Part shown: in pieces, positions 14,208-18,885 of the stretch | Position numbering within the stretch: the first letter of the stretch is position 1 | Layout of the letters: every line of letters begins with the position of its first letter | NCBI GenBank assembly: GCA_012519125.1 | Contig: JAAYQY010000416.1 | Span: 1-18,885, forward strand | DNA length: 18,885 nucleotides | DNA from: Spirochaetales bacterium | Lineage (GTDB): Bacteria > Spirochaetota > Spirochaetia > Sphaerochaetales > Sphaerochaetaceae | Direction: 5' to 3' | The notes under the pieces: generated by a model | What the model saw: the letters and a program-made list of their open reading frames with translations, nothing else | What the model was told of the DNA's origin: nothing | Database searches by the model: none | Position numbers and translations under genes: made by a program

Positions 14208-14973
14208 ATCCGACCTTGGTCGTCTGTTCATCTTCCTGATAGTTGGTCATGAGGACTTTCAGACCCTGTTTCTCGAAGATGGAACGAGCCATGGTAAGCT
14301 CAGCTTTGGTAGGTTCTTCCACCTGCTTGAGCGAGTAGTTGAGCTTGAGCTGTTCCCACTTGTACTGCCCCATGCGATGGTAGGGCAGCAATTCCACCTG
14401 TTCGATGCAATCAAAGGAGGTGAGGAAGGCTGCCAGCTCTTCCAACTTTTTTCTTTCAAGTGTCCAGCCTGGTACCAATACATGTCTCAGCCACACGCGC
14501 TTCTTCGTTGCCTGGCAGTAGGCAAGAGTGGCGAGGGTGTGAGCATTGCCCATGCCTGTCAGGCTGAAGCAGAGCTTGTCGTCCAGGCTCTTGATATCAA
14601 GCAGGATAAGATCTGCAGCATCGAGCACCGGTTTGGAAAGCTCAAGGGGGACGCTTCCTGCGGTGTCGAGGGCGGTATGCAGCCCTTCTTTCTTCAGGCG
14701 GGTGATCACATCGAGGGCAAACTCCGGCTGCTTGAGCGGTTCTCCTCCACTGATGGTGACCCCCCCCTTGGCTATGAAGTTACGGTAGCCGAGAATATCG
14801 CTCACCAATTCATCACTGGTGGTATCCTTGCCCCCATGCATGTTCCAGGTATCAGGATTGTGGCAGTACCGGCATCTGAGCGAACATCCCTGCAGAAACA
14901 CAACGTAGCGGACTCCGGGACCATCAAGGGTCCCGAAGCTCTCCACTGAATGGACATTACCGTGTACAGACAT
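14206..14973 (-). CDS. pflA: Pyruvate formate-lyase activating enzyme (radical SAM), 255 aa
   Basis: ATG 14973 follows AAGGAGGAG. The radical SAM cluster motif C30-SLR-C34-RY-C37 follows the family opening GNVHSVESFGTLDGPGVRYVVFLQGC. GGEP at 76-79 is the SAM-binding motif, and LLDIKSLDD, WLRHVLVPGWT and ELLPYHRMGQYKWEQL are all characteristic of PflA. The length is close to the 246 residues of E. coli PflA. It generates the glycyl radical on pyruvate formate-lyase from S-adenosylmethionine using a 4Fe-4S cluster and acts only without oxygen. It sits 9 nt after pflB and is cotranscribed with it. Confidence 0.96.
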   Translation of the reverse strand: MSVHGNVHSVESFGTLDGPGVRYVVFLQGCSLRCRYCHNPDTWNMHGGKDTTSDELVSDILGYRNFIAKGGVTISGGEPLKQPEFALDVITRLKKEGLHTALDTAGSVPLELSKPVLDAADLILLDIKSLDDKLCFSLTGMGNAHTLATLAYCQATKKRVWLRHVLVPGWTLERKKLEELAAFLTSFDCIEQVELLPYHRMGQYKWEQLKLNYSLKQVEEPTKAELTMARSIFEKQGLKVLMTNYQEDEQTTKVG

Positions 14974-14982
14974 GTCTCCTCC

Positions 14983-17205
14983 TTACAGTTTGTCGTGGAA
15001 GGTGCGGTGAATGACATCGAGCTGCTGTTCTCTGGTGAGCTTGATGAAGTTCACTGCATACCCGCTGACCCTGATGGTCAGTTGGGGATACTTCTCAGGA
15101 TGATCCATGGCATCGAGCAAGGTACTCTTTTCCATGACGTTCACGTTGATATGATGTCCGGTTTCCTCAAAATAGCCATCCATGAGGGTCACGAGGTTGG
15201 AAACCTGCATCTCCTTGTCCTTTCCCAAGGTGGAAGGGATGATGGAGAATGTATAGGAGATTCCATCCTGCGCTGCTTCGTAGGAGAGCTTTGCAACGCT
15301 CTTCATGCTTGCAACACAGCCCTTCGTGTCCCGGCCATGCATGGGATTTGCACCCGGAGCAAACGGCTCGCCCGCCTTCCTGCCATCCGGGGTCGACCCG
15401 GTCTTCTTCCCGTACACCACATTGCTGGTGATGGTGAGCACTGAGAGGGTGGGGATGCTCTTGCGATAGGTGGTGTGCTTCCTCATTTTTGCGATGAAGC
15501 CCTTCACCAGCTCCTGGGCGATGGCATCGGCTTTCTCATCGTTGTTGCCATAGCTGGGGTAGTCTCCTTCCACAAGGAAATCAACGGCAAGACCGCTCTC
15601 GTCGCGGATGGGCTTTACCTTTGCGTACTTGATGGCCGAGAGGCTATCTGCCACCACACTCAAGCCTGCAATGCCTCCCGCCATGGTCCTGACAATCTGT
15701 TCGTCATGCAGGGCCATCTCAATACGCTCATAACTGTATTTGTCATGCATGAAGTGGATGACATTCAAGGTGTCGATATAGAGCTTCGCCAACCAGCTGC
15801 TCATTGCCTCAAACCGATCCTTCACCTCATCATAGTCAAGATACTCAGCGGTGATCGGAGCAAGCTTCGGACCTACCTGCTCTCCACTCTTTTCATCCCT
15901 TCCCCCATTGATTGCGTACAGCAGGGTCTTTGCAAGATTCACGCGGGCACCAAAGAACTGCATCTGCTTGCCGATGCGCATTGCAGAGACACAGCAGGCG
16001 ATGCCGTAGTCATCACCGTAGTCACAGCGCATCAGATCGTCGTTCTCATACTGAATGGAGGACGTTTCGATGGAGAGACGAGAGCAATAGCGCTTGAAGG
16101 ATTCGGGAAGGCTCCGACTCCACAGAACCGTAAGGTTCGGCTCGGGTGCCGGGCCAAGATTGGTCAGGCTATGCAAAAAGCGGTAACTCATCTTGGTCAC
16201 CATGTGTCTTCCGTCGTGTCCCACGCCTCCGATGGACTCAGTTACCCAGGTGGGGTCTCCGCTGAACAGCTCATCGTAGCTTGGGGTGCGCAGGAAGCGG
16301 ATGATCCTGAGCTTCATGATGAAATGGTCGACAAACTCCTGGATTTCCGACTCAGTATAGGTCCCATTGGCTAGATCATGCTCGCTGTAAATGTCCAGGA
16401 AGGTGGAGACCCTCCCAAGGCTCATTGCGGCTCCATTCTGCTCCTTGGTAGCAGCAAGGAAGGCGAAGTAGAGCCACTGGATCGCCTGCTTCGTATCCGT
16501 GGCAGGCTTGGAGATATCAAAGCCGTAGGAAGCTGCCATCTCCTTGAGTTCGACCAGGCTTCTGATCTGCTCGCTCAACTCCTCGCGGTCACGGATGACC
16601 TCTTCGGTCATGGCATCAAACGAGTATGCGTTTTTCGCTTCTTTCTTTTGCTCAATGAGATAGTCGACACCGTACAGCGGGACCCTGCGGTAGTCACCAA
16701 TGATTCTTCCTCGTCCATACGCATCTGGAAGGCCGGTGATGATACCGCTGTGACGGACTTTCTTCATCTCCTCGGTATATACATCGAAGACACCATCATT
16801 GTGGGTCTTGCGATACTTGAAGACCTCATCGACATTTTCTGGGAGGGTACGTCCATATGCCTTCAGTTCAGTATGTACCAGGCGGATGCCGCCGAAGGGC
16901 ATGATGGCACGCTTGAGAGGCTCATCGGTCTGCAGACCGACGATCTGCTCTTCATTCTGGTCGATATAGCCGCTGCCGTGGCTGGTAATGGTGGAGATGG
17001 TTTTCTCATCGATGTCATACATCCCGTTGCGTTCTCGTTCGATTGCAAGCAGACCCTTCAGCGTATCCCACAGTCTGAGGGTTCTATCGGTAGGTCCCTG
17101 CAAAAAGCTCTCATCGCCGTCATACGGGGTATAGTTGCTTACGATGAATGAGCGGGTGTCGATCTCATGGGTTTTCTTTGTGTTTGCTGATTGCGTATCG
17201 TGCAT
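14983..17205 (-). CDS. pflB: Pyruvate formate-lyase (formate C-acetyltransferase), 740 aa
   Basis: ATG 17205 is chosen because GAGGA lies 6 nt upstream; the in-frame ATG at 17244 has no ribosome binding site. Catalytic Cys404-Cys405 are in [21 protein letters not shown], and the glycyl radical site is Gly715 in [10 protein letters not shown], 26 residues from the end, followed by [14 protein letters not shown]. Length and motifs match E. coli PflB (760 residues), and it is clearly a pyruvate-type enzyme rather than a glycerol dehydratase or choline lyase. It converts pyruvate and CoA to acetyl-CoA and formate in anaerobic fermentation. The gene is divergent from an FNR-type regulator, with a TGTGA-N6-TCACA palindrome in between, so oxygen-dependent control is likely. 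Confidence 0.97.
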   Translation of the reverse strand: MHDTQSANTKKTHEIDTRSFIVSNYTPYDGDESFLQGPTDRTLRLWDTLKGLLAIERERNGMYDIDEKTISTITSHGSGYIDQNEEQIVGLQTDEPLKRAIMPFGGIRLVHTELKAYGRTLPENVDEVFKYRKTHNDGVFDVYTEEMKKVRHSGIITGLPDAYGRGRIIGDYRRVPLYGVDYLIEQKKEAKNAYSFDAMTEEVIRDREELSEQIRSLVELKEMAASYGFDISKPATDTKQAIQWLYFAFLAATKEQNGAAMSLGRVSTFLDIYSEHDLANGTYTESEIQEFVDHFIMKLRIIRFLRTPSYDELFSGDPTWVTESIGGVGHDGRHMVTKMSYRFLHSLTNLGPAPEPNLTVLWSRSLPESFKRYCSRLSIETSSIQYENDDLMRCDYGDDYGIACCVSAMRIGKQMQFFGARVNLAKTLLYAINGGRDEKSGEQVGPKLAPITAEYLDYDEVKDRFEAMSSWLAKLYIDTLNVIHFMHDKYSYERIEMALHDEQIVRTMAGGIAGLSVVADSLSAIKYAKVKPIRDESGLAVDFLVEGDYPSYGNNDEKADAIAQELVKGFIAKMRKHTTYRKSIPTLSVLTITSNVVYGKKTGSTPDGRKAGEPFAPGANPMHGRDTKGCVASMKSVAKLSYEAAQDGISYTFSIIPSTLGKDKEMQVSNLVTLMDGYFEETGHHINVNVMEKSTLLDAMDHPEKYPQLTIRVSGYAVNFIKLTREQQLDVIHRTFHDKL

Positions 17206-17250
17206 GGTGTTTCCTCTTGCTTGTATTTTCCGTATACTTTCCATGTCCTT

Positions 17251-17256
17251 GTTCTA
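17251..17256 (-). promoter_or_regulatory. Possible -10 element of the pflBA promoter
   Basis: On the minus strand TAGAAC (17256-17251) matches four of six positions of TATAAT. A transcript start 7 nt downstream, at about 17244, would put the centre of the palindrome (17285.5) at -41.5, the standard position for class II activation by CRP/FNR proteins. No good -35 box is visible, which also fits an activator-dependent promoter. The hexamer match alone is weak. Confidence 0.4.
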
Positions 17257-17277
17257 CCATGTTTGCAAAGCTTGTAC

Positions 17278-17293
17278 TGTGATTGAAATCACA
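17278..17293. promoter_or_regulatory. CRP/FNR-type operator between pflB and the FNR-type regulator gene
   Basis: TGTGATTGAAATCACA is a perfect palindrome of the form TGTGA-N6-TCACA. It lies 72 nt before the pflB ATG and 26 nt before the regulator's ATG. For pflB its position fits an activator site. For the regulator gene it fills the space between a possible -35 TTGTAC (17272-17277) and a possible -10 GATAGT (17296-17301), which fits negative autoregulation. The rest of the 114-nt intergenic region shows no other strong element. Confidence 0.75.
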
Positions 17294-17319
17294 AAGATAG
17301 TATTTTACTAGGAGTTAGG

Positions 17320-18039
17320 ATGAAAGTGTTGCACGAGTGCAGCGGATGCACCAATGACCAGTGTCTGAGAAATGTCCCGCTTTTCTCCTCCTTGGATAAG
17401 GAGGCGATGCATGCTCTGACCTCTCAGATGGAAAGTCGTCACTACAAGAAGGGTGAACTCTTGGTCAGGGAAGGGGATAAAGCTACTACTTTTACCGTCA
17501 TTCGCAGTGGTAGCGCAAAGGCTTATCGCAGTACAGCTGATGGGAGGGAGCAGATACTCTACATCTTCCCGGCAAACGACTATTTCGGTGCACGATTCCT
17601 CTTTACGGCAGAGCGCGTTCCCTACACCGTTGAGGCTCTGGAGGAGAGTGATGTCTGCATCTTGAGCAAGTCGCAGTTTGCCTCACTTCTGGAAACACAC
17701 AGTAAGGTGGCTCTCGAGATCATCGAGGCAATGGCTAATCGGATGAGTCGGCTTGAAGCTGCGATGCAGAGCATGGGAGGGAGGAACGCCGATGTGCGTC
17801 TCGCCTCGTTCATTTTGGAGTTCAAGGACTCCTACGGAAGTTGGAACGGACCCTATCTGGACATAACCCTTCCCCTCAGCAGGGAAGGGTTGGCCAACTA
17901 TCTTGGATTGGCACGGGAAACACTCAGTCGCAAGCTTGCACAGTTCGAGGAAGAAGGCTTGATCGAGAACCTTGGCACCAAGGTGGTTCGCATTCTCGAT
18001 CTCGAAAGCCTCACCGAGCGGGCCGGTGTTCCCGATTGA
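17320..18039 (+). CDS. FNR-type transcription regulator with four cysteines, 239 aa
   Basis: TAGGAG (17309-17314) precedes ATG 17320. The N-terminus has C7-x2-C10-x4-C15, followed by a cyclic-nucleotide-fold domain (about 18-130: YKKGELLVREGD, then VIRSGSAKAYR) and a dimer helix. C113 lies in EALEESDVC and aligns with C122 of E. coli FNR (ALETSMVC), so these four cysteines probably bind an oxygen-sensitive 4Fe-4S cluster. The helix-turn-helix at about 186-210 reads LSREGLANYLGLARETLSRKL. Its recognition residues are R199, E200, S203 and R204; E200, S203 and R204 match FNR, while R199 matches CRP Arg180. This predicts a TGTGA-type site, as found just upstream. It probably activates pflB under anoxia and may repress itself. 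A purely cAMP-binding role is less likely given the cysteines. Confidence 0.87.
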   Translation: MKVLHECSGCTNDQCLRNVPLFSSLDKEAMHALTSQMESRHYKKGELLVREGDKATTFTVIRSGSAKAYRSTADGREQILYIFPANDYFGARFLFTAERVPYTVEALEESDVCILSKSQFASLLETHSKVALEIIEAMANRMSRLEAAMQSMGGRNADVRLASFILEFKDSYGSWNGPYLDITLPLSREGLANYLGLARETLSRKLAQFEEEGLIENLGTKVVRILDLESLTERAGVPD

Positions 18040-18042
18040 GAG

Positions 18043-18576
18043 CTAGAGTGACTGGGCGCGCTCATACAGGGAATCTTTCTCCTTCTGGCTCATGAGCTTC
18101 TCCAGGATTGCTGCAATGATGATGATCCCCGGCAAATTCACCAGCAGTCTGGTAAGGGCGAAAGGCACTCCCAAAGAGGAGAACTCGAAGAGCAGCATCG
18201 GTATTTTTGTGGTCGACCAGGCACCCAGGAAAATGAGGATGTTGGAAAACTTGACACCCTTCTTCATGAAGACAGCAGCTACAGGGAAGGCACCGTAGAG
18301 CGGTCCTGCAGCGGCGCTTCCGATGAAGAGCGCGAGTAATATACCCTTCAGACCACTGCCTTCTCCCATGTATTTCACCATCGTTTGTTTGGGCACCCAG
18401 ATGTCGAGCAGCCCGAGCAGGATGAAGATCGGGGGGATGATCAGAATCATTTCACGGAGCTGGTAGGTGGTGGTGTCAAATACACTCTTTCCCAACTCTT
18501 GGTTGATGAAGCTGAGTCCGATGAGAAGAAGTCCGACGAGAATGAAACCACGATAGCGTTTGAAAAGTTGGCTCAC
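18043..18576 (-). CDS. Permease, second half of a split ArsP/YraQ-type (DUF318) transporter, 177 aa
   Basis: The start is GTG 18576, overlapping the stop of the preceding gene as GTGA, with GGAGGT 6 nt upstream. Four to five membrane helices are visible, with the family signature GSAAAGPLYGAFPVAAVFMKKGV (about 91-113) and GAWSTTKIPMLLFE after it. PF03773-type permeases are normally about 300-350 residues with two homologous halves; this gene and its upstream neighbour each encode one half. Relatives include the organoarsenical exporter ArsP, but many members have no known substrate and nothing here indicates arsenic. The gene ends 3 nt from the convergent regulator gene with no terminator between. 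Confidence 0.75.
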   Translation of the reverse strand: MSQLFKRYRGFILVGLLLIGLSFINQELGKSVFDTTTYQLREMILIIPPIFILLGLLDIWVPKQTMVKYMGEGSGLKGILLALFIGSAAAGPLYGAFPVAAVFMKKGVKFSNILIFLGAWSTTKIPMLLFEFSSLGVPFALTRLLVNLPGIIIIAAILEKLMSQKEKDSLYERAQSL

Positions 18577-18885
18577 AGCACTACCTCCATAACCTGTCCG
18601 ATGACGAAGGCAACGAGAAACGAGAAGAAGAAGGCGAGTATATTGCGGTAGATGGCAAGCCTCTTTCCGAAATACTTGAATTCAACTGGAAGCGTGACAA
18701 TACCCACCATCATGAGTGTGGAGATGAAGGCTCCAATCTGCATATAGCCAGCTCCGCCATTGAGCAGAAGTGCTGCGGTGGGGAAGGCGACAAAGCCGGG
18801 AATGAGTGTGATGGCGCCGACGATGGCTGCAAGCACAACACCAAGCCACCCTGACTCAGCTCCAATGATTTTCAGGATGGTATCG
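18573..18885 (-). CDS. Permease, first half of a split ArsP/YraQ-type transporter (5' end outside window)
   Basis: The frame is open to the right edge (residues such as ILKIIGAESGWLGVVLAAIVG can be read upstream of the GTG at 18836), so the start lies beyond 18885. About 103 residues are visible, with three hydrophobic segments and the family pattern GAITLIPGFVAFPTAALLL, then AFISTLMMVGIVTLPVEFKYFG and a short helix to the end. This mirrors the glycine- and proline-containing motif of the second half, as expected for an internally duplicated permease. The 4-nt stop-start overlap with the next gene implies coupled translation of both subunits. The substrate is unknown. Confidence 0.75.
   Translation of the reverse strand, partial: DTILKIIGAESGWLGVVLAAIVGAITLIPGFVAFPTAALLLNGGAGYMQIGAFISTLMMVGIVTLPVEFKYFGKRLAIYRNILAFFFSFLVAFVIGQVMEVVL

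Noticed and set aside
14377..14949. Plus-strand open frame of 190 codons
   Set aside because: Antisense shadow of pflA.
15475..16374. Plus-strand open frame of 299 codons
   Set aside because: It lies wholly antisense to pflB, whose motifs are unmistakable. The frame follows from codon bias on the other strand and has no ribosome binding site or recognisable domain.
16378..17151. Plus-strand open frame of 257 codons
   Set aside because: Antisense to the 5' part of pflB; no family resemblance and no start signal.
1..18885. CRISPR, tRNA, rRNA, riboswitch, insertion sequence or phage genes
   Set aside because: Read on both strands; no spaced direct repeats, cloverleaf, transposase or integrase frame, or recognisable riboswitch core was seen. 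Intergenic regions are all under about 120 nt.

Overview
The window looks like chromosomal DNA of a fermentative, anaerobic or microaerotolerant bacterium with an outer membrane and many lipoproteins. The closest fit I can name is a spirochaete of the Sphaerochaeta type. That is an inference from gene content (a cluster of LPP20-type lipoproteins with relaxed lipoboxes, pyruvate formate-lyase, a YghZ-type aldo/keto reductase, a long TspO variant); no rRNA or other taxonomic marker is present. Coding is dense, with 19 protein genes, two of them cut by the window edges. I see no tRNA, rRNA, IS element, CRISPR array, prophage gene or integrase.

Layout. (1) About 1-3409, plus strand: the end of an LpoB-like lipoprotein gene, then four tandem lipoprotein genes. 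Three or all four are LPP20-like and two are clear paralogues. A strong terminator at 3432-3460 follows. (2) 3523-4585, plus: a rhodanese-domain, probably lipid-anchored protein and a papain-like (C39-type) cysteine peptidase-like protein. (3) 4586-9596, minus: a two-gene cyclic-di-GMP operon. The first gene encodes a Cache-like sensor with a degenerate GGDEF and an intact EAL. The second encodes PAS-PAS-GAF-PAS-GGDEF-HD-GYP. They overlap by 8 nt. (4) 9652-11465, minus: a TspO-like membrane protein and a membrane polyferredoxin, joined by an ATGA overlap behind a good sigma70-type promoter. (5) 11580-14144, plus: a YghZ-type aldo/keto reductase, then an operon of glutathione peroxidase, OhrR-type MarR regulator and Blc-type lipocalin, with its own promoter and a palindromic probable OhrR operator. 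(6) 14206-17205, minus: pflB-pflA. (7) 17320-18039, plus: an FNR-type regulator with four cysteines placed as in the oxygen sensor FNR. It is divergent from pflB, and a perfect TGTGA-N6-TCACA palindrome lies between the two genes. (8) 18043-18885, minus: a permease split into two overlapping genes, the upstream one running off the window.

Working together. Regions 5 to 7 form a coherent redox block: peroxide defence under a cysteine-based peroxide sensor, next to mixed-acid fermentation probably controlled by an iron-sulphur oxygen sensor encoded beside it. The recognition helix of that regulator combines FNR and CRP specificity residues and predicts the TGTGA-type box seen in the adjacent intergenic region. 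The c-di-GMP operon carries both synthesis (GGDEF with I-site) and degradation (EAL, HD-GYP) modules behind different extracytoplasmic sensor domains. I did not find a convincing wholly new system. The most noteworthy items are the FNR/CRP-hybrid regulator with its box, the gpx-ohrR-lipocalin operon, the lipoprotein cluster beside LpoB, and the divergent HD-GYP domain.
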